35,572 nt of DNA, taken from positions 40,775 through 76,346 of the forward strand of contig CP070675.1 of NCBI GenBank assembly GCA_020352215.1, written 5' to 3'. Both the position numbers and the translations under genes were made by a program. The notes beneath the pieces are model-generated. The model did no database searches. It saw nothing but the letters and a program-made list of their open reading frames with translations, and had not been told where the DNA came from. The stretch is from Phycisphaerales bacterium (GTDB lineage: Bacteria > Planctomycetota > Phycisphaerae > Sedimentisphaerales > Anaerobacaceae). Positions 7,865-16,167 of the stretch are shown piece after piece; position 1 is the first letter of the stretch; each line of letters begins with the position of its first letter.

Positions 7865-8095
7865 ATGAAGGCAAGTAGATATCCAGTTGCAATGTTATGG
7901 TTTGTTCTGTCCTTACCGGTCTATCTGATTCCGGTTGACCGGATGAAAGGATACCTGAGTCAATCGGTAGAACCAGATGGTTTCACAAAGAGAATGGATT
8001 CACCAAATCACATTCGGCCACCGCCCAAGTCTTCTCAGAGGTCCAAAAGTGTCTTGAACCAAAACACTATTCACCTACAAATCAACGGGCCATAA
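7865..8095 (+). CDS. Small putative secreted protein
   Basis: This 76-residue ORF is unrecognised. Its start, MKASRYPVAMLWFVLSLP, has the basic-hydrophobic pattern of a signal peptide or single membrane helix, with VYLIPVD after it. The rest is polar and Pro/Ser/Asn-rich. A purine stretch AGGGGG lies about 13 bases before the ATG. The stop codon sits inside the first arm of the terminator at 8088-8118, so transcription would end directly after the gene, which is the main argument that it is real. It does not match any family I know. Confidence 0.4.
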   Translation: MKASRYPVAMLWFVLSLPVYLIPVDRMKGYLSQSVEPDGFTKRMDSPNHIRPPPKSSQRSKSVLNQNTIHLQINGP

Positions 8096-8118
8096 GCAAT
8101 ATGCTTACGGCCTTTTTT
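8088..8118 (+). terminator. Intrinsic terminator after the small ORF
   Basis: GGCC-A-TAAGC (8088-8097) pairs with GCTTA-C-GGCC (8103-8112), with one A-C mismatch and a 5-base loop, and is followed by six T (8113-8118). On the opposite strand the T run is missing, so it should work only rightward. It separates ispA and the small ORF from dxs. Confidence 0.75.
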
Positions 8119-8392
8119 GCTGCGCCTGTCCCGGGGCCGCAGCTTGACCCTTGGATCCCTGCAACAGAATGGCGTTTTTGGCCAAATTCGGGGGGTAGAA
8201 CCATTTCCCGGCAGGGCGGTTTGCATCTTCCGGGCTTGTGTAACTCATTTTGATGGCGTTCTCAGGGTAGAACTGGTATATTACGGGCTTTTGGGGCCTT
8301 GCCCGGAACCGGGATTTCAGTATTGTAATCCGCGTCTCTGATTGGAATGTTGGGAGCTGTTTCACGCCGAAGTGTTGGAACTAAGTGGGCTT

Positions 8393-10396
8393 ATGGGTGA
8401 ATTGTTGGAACACGTTGGTAGTCCGGCAGACTTGAAAAGGCTGCCCGGGTCGCGTTTGAAGCTGTTGGCGGAAGAAATACGGCAGGTGATCCTCCGTTCG
8501 GTAAGCAAAACGGGCGGACATTTGGCGAGTAATCTTGGCGTCGTCGAGCTGACGCTGGCTCTGCACTACGTTTTCGATTTCAAGCAAGACAAGCTGCTCT
8601 GGGACGTAGGCCATCAATGTTATGCGCACAAAATTGTCACTGGCAGAAAAGACGCGTTTGACCATCTTCGCCAAGCTGGTGGAATAAGCGGTTTTCCAAA
8701 CCCCGTTGAAAGCGCCTATGACCAGTTTGTCGTCGGGCACGCTGGGACTTCAATAGCAACGGCAATTGGCATTGCCTTGGGCGCACAACTTCAGAGCAGG
8801 AACAAGGCGTCAGATGTCCGAGGTGGAAAATCTAAAGACGGCGATTCGCTGCGCGATGAACAGAAGATAGTGGCCGTCGTCGGGGATGCCAGCATCGTGA
8901 ACGGCACGTCTTTTGAGGCGCTTAACAATCTTGGGTTGGTAAAGAGACAATTGCTGATCGTACTAAACGACAATGAGATGGCAATTGATGCAACCGTCGG
9001 GGCATTGGCAAAGTATTTCTCAAAGGTTCGGCTGAGTCAAACCTACGAGGACCTCCGCAAGACCACAAACAATATTCTCGAGCACCTGCCGGGAATCGGC
9101 AGAAGCGTCGAGGAAGCAGTGGAGAGAATCAAGAAGAGCATCCGAATGGTTCTACCGGCGAGTCAGATGTTTGAAAGCCTCAACATCCCATATTTTGGTC
9201 CCGTTGACGGCCACGATTTGGAATCGTTGATACAGCTGTTCAGGGCGCTGGCGGATTGCAATCATCCGGCGATTCTGCACGTTTTCACAAAGAAAGGCAA
9301 AGGATTCAGCCCTGCCCATTCGGGTCCGAGCGAATTTCATTCAACAGGTCCGTTCAAGATAAATGGGGACACAGTTGAGTCTATTGCGGGGACGAGCAGG
9401 TCCAGATTCACTGATGTTTTCGGTGAGCAGTTAACCGAGTTGGCGGAAAAGGATGACCGAATCGTGGCGATAACTTCTGCAATGTGCGATGGTACGGGGC
9501 TAGTGGAGTTTCGCAAGAAGTTTGCCAAAAGGTTCTATGATGTTGGTATTGCCGAGAGCGCGGCCGTTGACATTGCGGCAGGGTTGGCCAAGAGCGGATT
9601 GAAGCCTGCGGTGTGTATCTACTCCACGTTCTTGCAGCGGAGTTTCGACCAGATATCCCAGGAAGTTGCATTGCAGAATCTTCCCGTCGTCTTCTGCGTT
9701 GACCGGGCCGGCATGGTTGGCTCAGACGGCCCTACGCATCACGGGCTGATGGATATTGGTTTTCTGCGGATGTTGCCGAACGTGGTGCTGACCGCGCCTG
9801 CGAATGAGGTTGAAATGAAACTTGCTCTGGAATTTGCGTTTGGCCATGACGGGCCGGTGGTTATCCGATATCCGAAGGAGCTCGTGCCGCCGCAGAAGTT
9901 CGTCAGAGCAGCCTGCGCTAAGCCGTTTGAATTGGGCAGCAGCGTGACTGTAAAGAGGACGAAAGGCTCGCTGATTGCCATCGTTAGCTATGGTAGCGTT
10001 TTGACAGAGGCTCTGGAGGCAGCGGCGGTGTTGGCCAAGGAGGGCACTGCGGTTGACGTGATTAATGGACGGTTTGCGGCTCCAGTCGACAGTAAGATCG
10101 TCTCCCTGCTGGAGAATGGCAAGAGCATAATAACAGTGGAGGACCACGGTCTTGCCTGCGGTTTTGGTTCGGCGGTGCTCGAACTGGCGGCCTCAAGTTC
10201 GCTGTTGGCACCAGCTAGTGCACCTCATGTAAAAGGAAGACGCGGCACGCAACGTCATATTCGCGGTCCGAGAATAAATGTTCTGGGCGCACCCAAGAGG
10301 TTTATAGGACACGATTCCCGCGAGCATCAGCTTATGGAGGCTGGCGTGAATGCCGATAAGATAGCAGAAGCAGCAAGAGAGATGCTCCGGGCGTGA
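8393..10396 (+). CDS. dxs: 1-deoxy-D-xylulose-5-phosphate synthase
   Basis: DXS condenses pyruvate and glyceraldehyde 3-phosphate with thiamine diphosphate, the first step of the MEP isoprenoid route and a source for thiamine and pyridoxal (compare pdxA at the left edge). Motifs include SKTGGHLASNLGVVELT, WDVGHQCY, the cofactor segment GDASIVNGTSFEALNN (from residue 164), LNDNEMAI, and DRAGMVGSDGPTHHG (437-451). The usual GDG cofactor triplet is GDA here. At 667 residues the protein is longer than usual; extra loops lie at RGGKSKDGDSLRDEQ and in a C-terminal stretch around ASSSLLAPASAPH. The frame is open to a TTG at 8342, but family alignment starts near GELLEHVGSPADLK, so the ATG at 8393 is chosen. 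The stop overlaps the start of nadK by four bases. Confidence 0.95.
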   Translation: MGELLEHVGSPADLKRLPGSRLKLLAEEIRQVILRSVSKTGGHLASNLGVVELTLALHYVFDFKQDKLLWDVGHQCYAHKIVTGRKDAFDHLRQAGGISGFPNPVESAYDQFVVGHAGTSIATAIGIALGAQLQSRNKASDVRGGKSKDGDSLRDEQKIVAVVGDASIVNGTSFEALNNLGLVKRQLLIVLNDNEMAIDATVGALAKYFSKVRLSQTYEDLRKTTNNILEHLPGIGRSVEEAVERIKKSIRMVLPASQMFESLNIPYFGPVDGHDLESLIQLFRALADCNHPAILHVFTKKGKGFSPAHSGPSEFHSTGPFKINGDTVESIAGTSRSRFTDVFGEQLTELAEKDDRIVAITSAMCDGTGLVEFRKKFAKRFYDVGIAESAAVDIAAGLAKSGLKPAVCIYSTFLQRSFDQISQEVALQNLPVVFCVDRAGMVGSDGPTHHGLMDIGFLRMLPNVVLTAPANEVEMKLALEFAFGHDGPVVIRYPKELVPPQKFVRAACAKPFELGSSVTVKRTKGSLIAIVSYGSVLTEALEAAAVLAKEGTAVDVINGRFAAPVDSKIVSLLENGKSIITVEDHGLACGFGSAVLELAASSSLLAPASAPHVKGRRGTQRHIRGPRINVLGAPKRFIGHDSREHQLMEAGVNADKIAEAAREMLRA

Positions 10397-11328
10397 CAAG
10401 AAATACGAGTTGGCTGATGCGGCGGACGAAATCCTTGTCCAAATTGGTAGTTTTCGGTGATGGACACAAGGGGCCGGTAGCCGAAGCGATCGAAGAGTTC
10501 ACCTCTTTTACAGAGGGCAAGGCCCAAATCGTAGCCAGCGCTAGTATTGAGGACTGCACAGCCGAGGCCGTCAGAAAATGTGACTATGCGGTTGTGTTCG
10601 GCGGAGACGGGAGCATCATTTACGCTGCAAGGAATCTGAGCCAGGCGAACGTACCGGTGATAGGGGTCAACCTTGGCAAGCTTGGCTTCCTGGCGGAATT
10701 CAGTGTGAGCGAACTCAAACAGTTCTTTGACAGGATAGTCGCGGGCGAAGCGCCGATAGAAAAACGGATAATGCTGGAATGTCGGGTCTTTGGCTCGTCG
10801 GGATACCCAGAGCAAGGCAAATCTGAGCCTGAAAGAGGGCGTTGCGGGACAGAGAAATTCTGTTCGACGGCCGTCAACGATGTTTTCATCACGGCCGGCC
10901 CGCCCTTTAGGATGGTTGAGCTTCAGATTGCTGTGGACGGCCAGGCTGTCGCCAGTTGCGTCAGCGATGGTTTGATAATTTCTACGCCGACCGGCTCGAC
11001 GGCCTACAATCTCTCGGCCGGTGGTCCGATACTGGCCAGCTCGATTGAGGCGATGGTGGTTACGCCGATCTGCCCACATTCTCTGAGCTTCCGGCCGATC
11101 GTCATTAGCGGTGAAAACACGGTGGAGGTAGTTGGCGTAAGAGTCAATGAGGGAACGACGGTTTCGATAGACGGACAGGTCTCGTGCAGTCTGTCAGTCG
11201 ATGATGTGGTGAGGATCAGCAGGCATAACAGCGACTTTCTTGTTGTGAACAATCCGCTGCGAACCTGCTGGGCCACCTTGGCGACGAAACTGAGTTGGGC
11301 CGAGAAGCCCAAGTACGAGAGAGACTGA
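10393..11328 (+). CDS. nadK: NAD kinase
   Basis: NAD kinase phosphorylates NAD+ to NADP+. The 311 residues carry GGDG (70-73), GVNLGKLGFLAEF (91-103), the VND element (161-163) and the signature SDGLIISTPTGSTAY (191-205), followed by the C-terminal beta domain with SIDGQ. Translation starts with GTG at 10393, in a GTGA overlap with the dxs stop; this implies coupling of the two genes. A second possible start is the ATG at 10417. NADPH is used by IspC and IspH steps of the pathway that DXS opens, so the pairing makes metabolic sense. A variable, charged loop at about 134-156 is longer than in many homologues. Confidence 0.95.
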   Translation: MTRNTSWLMRRTKSLSKLVVFGDGHKGPVAEAIEEFTSFTEGKAQIVASASIEDCTAEAVRKCDYAVVFGGDGSIIYAARNLSQANVPVIGVNLGKLGFLAEFSVSELKQFFDRIVAGEAPIEKRIMLECRVFGSSGYPEQGKSEPERGRCGTEKFCSTAVNDVFITAGPPFRMVELQIAVDGQAVASCVSDGLIISTPTGSTAYNLSAGGPILASSIEAMVVTPICPHSLSFRPIVISGENTVEVVGVRVNEGTTVSIDGQVSCSLSVDDVVRISRHNSDFLVVNNPLRTCWATLATKLSWAEKPKYERD

Positions 11329-11432
11329 ACTTTGCAGTATCATGGAAACGTGGCAGCTCGAATGCAACGGCACCCCTGCCGCGATGAAAGCTTGCCCCGC
11401 GAAGGTGCCGGACAAGGGAGGTGTTAAGCATA

Positions 11433-13370
11433 ATGACCGCTTTGCCACATAGCCCAACACACCGATGCAGTCGTGCTCGCTTTGGCCAGCTGATTCTGGC
11501 CGCGATCTGTGCAACTTTTTGGCTGGGGGCAGGCAGTTCTGCCGGCAGCTACGGAGCCGGCAGTCCTGTACCGTCGGCGACTGTACCGCCAAGTACTTAC
11601 GAGAGCGGCTTGACCCTCACCCCCAACCCGATCGACACGAGCGGAAACCAGGTTGTCACGGGCAACATCGCCGGCGGCAGGCATTTCAGGGGCTCCATAC
11701 CCTACTCGTCGACGACCGGTTTCCGAGCGCCGCTCGGCACGTCCTCGCTGGACTCTTTTCTGAGGTATTCGGGCGATCCGGAGGATTTCGGCTATTCGGG
11801 CCAGTACAGGCCGTTCTATTCGCCATCGGGAACGGTCACTACAACTCAGCCGGGCACCGTTGGAGTCTTCGCACCTAGCACTACCAAGATCATCGGCCGC
11901 GCCCCGGACATATACGCCGGGACCCAGACCACAGGCGCCGGCCGGGGACTGTTACGCACGTACGGCTCTGCCGGCCAGGCAGGGCTGTGGGCACAAGAAA
12001 TGCAATCGGCAGAGTCCCTTCGGTACGCTGGGCCGCAGACCCCAACCACCGCCATTGGCAACAGAAGGCCAATGTCACGAACTCCGCAAGAGTTGGAGGC
12101 GATCATACTCAATGAATTCCCGGCGGATCCCCCCACTGATGCCGGGACTGCGACCAGAGTCGCGCCGCAGCCAGCTTGGGACCCGACCGCCACTCCTGAC
12201 CGGGACCGGCTCGGCGATCAGCAGAAGATAGAGCAATTCCGTCGCAAGCTCGCTCAAATACGCCAGGAAAGGGCCGACTTGGAGCAGAAGCTCGCAATGG
12301 AGGGACTGGCGACCGAGGACTTCTCTCGGCCCCGGCAGCCGCAAACACCCACACAATCGCAGTCCCGGGAGGAACGCCTTCCGGTGGAGCCTACCTTGTT
12401 GGAGACTGACAACTCGTCTCTCGCGGCCAACGATCCACTCGGCGAATTGTCTATCTCCAAGCCTCTGCGAGCGCCGCCTCAAACGTCCACGCTGCCCCCG
12501 CCGGAGGTTGCTTCGACCCAGAGACAGCCCCCCACGCCGAAGGGGCTCGATCAGGACCTGGCCGATGTCCTCTCGCGAATGGGCGTCGATGGCGACGGGA
12601 GTCTGCAGGATTCCGCTGCTAAGAAGGTTAACGATGCTGACGCCTTGGCCCGGCGCGCCGGCGGCTCGACGCCGGGCTCACCGGCCACAGGCGCCGAGTC
12701 ACTGCTCACCCAACAACCCGGCAGAAATCTCAGCTATGCCCCGGTCCGCCCAGATTCACTTGCCGGCTCACGACTGCGGCCTGAGCTGTTAAAGGAAAGC
12801 CCCATCAAACGCCCGACAGCCCTCGAGCAATTGGAGGAGCTCTCGCCCGACGAGATCGCCAACCGGGCCCAGCAGATTATGGGATCGCACAAGAGCCTAG
12901 CCTCGTTCTCACAGGCAAAGTTCGATCAGTACATTGAGGCGGGCCGGCAGTACCTGGCGCAAGGCAAGTACTATCGAGCCGCGGACGCGTATGCCATGGC
13001 ATCGATCTACAAGCCGGACGATCCGGCCGCCAACGCCGGCAGAAGTCACGCCCTTTTTGCCGCCGGAGAGTACATCAGCAGCGCACTGTTTCTTTCCAGG
13101 GCCCTGCAAGTCTACCCGGAATACGCGCTGCTGAAGATCGACATTGTTGCTGTTGTTGGCGGCAAGGACAAGCTCGACGACAGAATTCTGGACATTCAGG
13201 AGGGTATCGAGATCAGCGATTACCCGGAGTTGCGATTCTTGCTGGCGTATGTTTACTATCAGGTTGGAGCGGCCGGTCCGGCCAGGGAACAGATTGACGC
13301 CGCCTTCAGGAAGCTGCCCGATTCTCCCGCCGTTCTCGCACTCAGAAAGGCAGTTTACGCCGGATCATGA
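11433..13370 (+). CDS. Large secreted protein with TPR-like C-terminus, unknown function
   Basis: The 645-residue protein is not recognised. A basic start (HRCSRAR) and the hydrophobic FGQLILAAICATFWLGAG suggest a signal peptide, with possible cleavage after SSAGS. Residues about 45-255 and 295-490 are low-complexity, rich in Pro, Ser, Thr, Gly and Gln. Residues about 259-292 form a charged coiled coil (KIEQFRRKLAQIRQERADLE). Residues about 490-645 are helical repeats of TPR type (FDQYIEAGRQYLAQGKYYRA, then SHALFAAGEYISSALFLSRA). It is likely an envelope scaffold, but that is inference. A GTG at 11421 is in frame; the GGGAGG at 11416-11421 fits the ATG at 11433 better. Just upstream, CGGCACC (11368-11374) and GGTGCCG (11404-11410) form a hairpin without a T run. 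Confidence 0.8.
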   Translation: MTALPHSPTHRCSRARFGQLILAAICATFWLGAGSSAGSYGAGSPVPSATVPPSTYESGLTLTPNPIDTSGNQVVTGNIAGGRHFRGSIPYSSTTGFRAPLGTSSLDSFLRYSGDPEDFGYSGQYRPFYSPSGTVTTTQPGTVGVFAPSTTKIIGRAPDIYAGTQTTGAGRGLLRTYGSAGQAGLWAQEMQSAESLRYAGPQTPTTAIGNRRPMSRTPQELEAIILNEFPADPPTDAGTATRVAPQPAWDPTATPDRDRLGDQQKIEQFRRKLAQIRQERADLEQKLAMEGLATEDFSRPRQPQTPTQSQSREERLPVEPTLLETDNSSLAANDPLGELSISKPLRAPPQTSTLPPPEVASTQRQPPTPKGLDQDLADVLSRMGVDGDGSLQDSAAKKVNDADALARRAGGSTPGSPATGAESLLTQQPGRNLSYAPVRPDSLAGSRLRPELLKESPIKRPTALEQLEELSPDEIANRAQQIMGSHKSLASFSQAKFDQYIEAGRQYLAQGKYYRAADAYAMASIYKPDDPAANAGRSHALFAAGEYISSALFLSRALQVYPEYALLKIDIVAVVGGKDKLDDRILDIQEGIEISDYPELRFLLAYVYYQVGAAGPAREQIDAAFRKLPDSPAVLALRKAVYAGS

Positions 13371-14415
13371 TTCCACGGCCACGTACCGCAGCAGTCCAGA
13401 GCACACGACCTCGGCTAAGGCCGCACGGGCTACGGACGCTCTCTACCTGAGCAACAGTGAGAGGTTTCGGACGCGTGCCACTTTTCTCAATTCGCGAACT
13501 GATGGCCTGTGTTCTTTCTGCACGTTGCGTTTGCCTTGTTGACAAGTGTGCCATCTAAGCCGATGTGGTCGTTGGCCTCAATGACATTGTTCTCAGCGGG
13601 CTGCCAGCGATTTAGATGCCGCCTCCTGCAGTCGTATTGCCAAAGATGGTACCGTTCCTGCGTGGGTAGGGGCTACAATTGCAGCTGACGACGACGTAGA
13701 TTGCTGCGATCCGGCCACGCGTGCGGATCCCACTTCCCTTCACCGACAAACCGTTGATCCCGCCCACCCTTGTGGGCCGCCCCTTCCAGGTAAGCCATGT
13801 CTCGGCGGTTAATGACTGTATTGACGACTCCGCAATTGCTCGCGCACTGGGGATATTCGAGACCGATACCCTTGAACGCAGTGTCGACACGCGTTCGTTC
13901 GCCGTTGCAACTCGGGATGTATTTGGGAAACTCGAAACGCGTGGCCGGGCTGCGGTGCGAGTCTCTTGCATCACGGATTTGGGCGGGATCGACGCCGCGT
14001 ATGACGACCTTGTCTTTGATGGACAATCGCTAGGTGAACCCGTATGGGCCGGCGAGGAAATAGAGGCACCAACGCCTTTGGCCACAACAGCAGCCTGAGC
14101 CCTTCGGAATCGTTCTTCGAGCGCCTTGCCCCTGAAGTCACAGGTGCTGACGACATTGGACCATTTGATCTGATTAGCCCATTTCAGGCCGTATTTGGCG
14201 ACTGGGCTGGCCCGGGGCGGTGTTGTCACCCCTGAACCGGTAGCCGTCAACAGGTATCCAGCTACAGCGGGCGCCACCCAAATTCTCGGCCATGAGCTGC
14301 ATTTTCCTTTCCGGTCACTGGTCGATTTCTCCTCGGGCTTCTCGCACATGGATCCTCCCCAGCAATTGCCGGTTAGCACGGAAGGCACGAGGATGCCCTT
14401 GGCACTGACGGCGTG
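13371..14415. other. One-kilobase region without an assignable gene
   Basis: No recognisable gene lies between the secreted protein and the dnaA stop. Three overlapping frames have coding-like codons: minus 14026 to 13673 (TTG start, 117 codons, with SNCGVVNTVINRRDMAYLEG), minus 14388 to 13612, and plus 13721-14098 (GTG start). The minus frames can be joined only by a frameshift near 14060 and read-through of a TAG near 14033. That pattern fits a decayed gene on the minus strand downstream of dnaA, but no family is apparent. No terminator, RNA gene or repeat was seen. Confidence 0.3.
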
Positions 14416-15903
14416 TCAGAGGCTTGCCTCGAGGTGAGCGAGTACAGTGCGGGCCTTCGCGATTTTGTTTCCGGTGGGCCCTCGCCAATTCACGTCGCTG
14501 TTTAGCTTGATAAGGCCTTCGATCCTTTTGCATGCGGCCAGGACGGTAGCGTGATTCTTGTTGCCCATGACTCTTCCGACCTCGGCCGAGGACATCTTGG
14601 TGTGCTTCCTCGTCAGATACATACTGAAATGCCTGGCCAGGGCGAGCGTTCGGTTCTTGCGTGAGGAATGCAGGCTCGCCGGCGTGGTTCCAAAGTAGGT
14701 GGCGACGGTTGATTCGATGTCAGATACGTGGACGATCGGGTCGCATCTCTGAAGGTGCTCTGCGAGGACGGCCTTGGCCATAGCCAGGTTAATGGTCTCA
14801 TTCTGCAGAGCGGCATATGCGACCACCTTCAGCAGTGCCCCCTCCAATTCGCGTACGCTGCTTCGCAGGTTCTCGGCAACGTACCTTATCACACTTTCCG
14901 GGACGTGCCCGGTGGTGCTGCCACGCCGAGACTTCGGGACCAGACTTGTCTTCATCATTGCGGCAGCGTATTGCCTGCAGATCCTGCAGCGGGTGTGAAA
15001 ATCAGGTGGCTCAATCTTGACGACCATTCCCGAGACGAACCGGCTGACCAGCTTCTCCGAGAGCTGACCTATCATCTTTGGATGTGCATCGGAGGCCAGA
15101 ACAACCTGCTTACCCGCCAGGTTGATTGTGTTGAAGGTGTGGAGGAACTCCTCCTGTGTCGAAGGCTTGCTTGCCAGAAAGTGAATGTCGTCGATGGCTA
15201 GCAAATCTGTCCGTCGTATCCGGCGTCTGAAGGCCTCGAGCTTCTTTGTCTTGAGGGCCACCACAAACTGATTGACAAAGTCCTCTGCGGACAGATACAG
15301 CCAATTGGTTTCCGGTCGGCTCTCCGGTACGGCGTTGCAGATTCCCTGCAGCAGGTGGGTTTTGCCGAGGCCATAGCCTCCGTGTATGAACAGGGGACTG
15401 AAGGGGCTCTTCTGCTCTCTGACGATCGCCCTGGCGGCGTTGTAGGCCAATTCGTTCGATGAACCGACGACGAATGTGTCGAGGTTCAGCTTGAGACTTC
15501 TTCGTGACCCGTGACTCGCGGCGTACTGCCCGCGGGCCGAACGACGAGCGAGAAGCGACGAGCTTTGTGCCTTTTCCACCAACTGGGCCTGGGAGTCGAG
15601 CTGAGTTCTCCGAACGGTTCCTGACAGATCCGGGTCCACTACGAAGGTGATCTCGACCTTTGCCCCTGTGGCGAGTCGAGTTGCCTTGGCGATTTCGACT
15701 GAAAAGTGGTTCTCGATCCAGCGTGCTATGAAGAGATTCGGGACGCCGATTTTGAGGTATTCGCCCGCACGAGTGAATCTGGTGGAATTCTTGAACCAGA
15801 TCCGATACTTCTGCTGCCCGATCTGCTGAGCGAGAGCCTCGTTAATAGCAGCAATTTCGGATTCCGCCGTGCGGGACCCCTCATCCGTGATTGTGCCCTG
15901 CAT
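14416..15903 (-). CDS. dnaA: Chromosomal replication initiator DnaA
   Basis: DnaA binds DnaA boxes at the origin as an ATP-bound filament, melts the DNA and loads helicase. The 495 residues have all four domains: an N-terminal helicase-contact domain (about 1-90, with QKYRIWF), a linker (90-135), the AAA+ core with Walker A GGYGLGKTH (175-183), Walker B LLAIDDIHFL (234-243) and SEKLVSRF (282-289), and the DNA-binding domain with SSRKNRTLALARHFSMYL (413-430) and GNKNHATVL (447-455). An insertion of about 15 residues is visible around KSRRGSTTGH. The ATG at 15903 is preceded by GGTGGAG. The gene stands alone: dnaN and recF are not adjacent. An AT-rich region with an origin-like composition lies upstream. 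Confidence 0.97.
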   Translation of the reverse strand: MQGTITDEGSRTAESEIAAINEALAQQIGQQKYRIWFKNSTRFTRAGEYLKIGVPNLFIARWIENHFSVEIAKATRLATGAKVEITFVVDPDLSGTVRRTQLDSQAQLVEKAQSSSLLARRSARGQYAASHGSRRSLKLNLDTFVVGSSNELAYNAARAIVREQKSPFSPLFIHGGYGLGKTHLLQGICNAVPESRPETNWLYLSAEDFVNQFVVALKTKKLEAFRRRIRRTDLLAIDDIHFLASKPSTQEEFLHTFNTINLAGKQVVLASDAHPKMIGQLSEKLVSRFVSGMVVKIEPPDFHTRCRICRQYAAAMMKTSLVPKSRRGSTTGHVPESVIRYVAENLRSSVRELEGALLKVVAYAALQNETINLAMAKAVLAEHLQRCDPIVHVSDIESTVATYFGTTPASLHSSRKNRTLALARHFSMYLTRKHTKMSSAEVGRVMGNKNHATVLAACKRIEGLIKLNSDVNWRGPTGNKIAKARTVLAHLEASL

Positions 15904-16167
15904 TGATTATCTCCACCCCTGGTCGCCCGATTGGTCAAATAGTGATTATCCACTCACCGGTTAACGAATCGCCACATAGAGCTCAAGATTCGAGATTCAA
16001 AGAACACCCAACTGTCCATATTATAAAAGAAGAAACTTGGTGCTATTATTGGCCAGTGACACAGCAAATCAATAGCGTTTTGCGGAATTTCTTTTCCACG
16101 TGAGGAAGGCTCTTGCCCGCATTGACTTTGCGTATGAAAAAAATTTGTTCCTAACATGTTTTGCACG
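15904..16167. other. AT-rich dnaA upstream region, possible origin or dnaA promoter
   Basis: The gap between dnaA and rsmB is more AT-rich than its surroundings, especially 16010-16160. TTATCCACT at 15946-15954 matches the DnaA box TTATCCACA in 8 of 9 positions. Two further box-like sites on the minus strand, TTGTCCACA (16182-16190) and GAATCCACA (16193-16201), lie in the last codons of rsmB. On the minus strand TATAAT at 16020-16025 could be a -10 element for dnaA, with no good -35. This may be an origin, an autoregulated promoter, or both. Confidence 0.35.

Noticed and set aside
8105..8365. Minus-strand ORF of 86 codons with GTG start
   Set aside because: It is proline-rich and plausible in part, but overlaps the start of dxs, has no ribosome site and no family match.
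13612..14388. 258-codon minus ORF downstream of dnaA
   Set aside because: Its second half is a Ser/Thr/Arg-rich shadow and no motif is visible; treated as part of the unassigned region.
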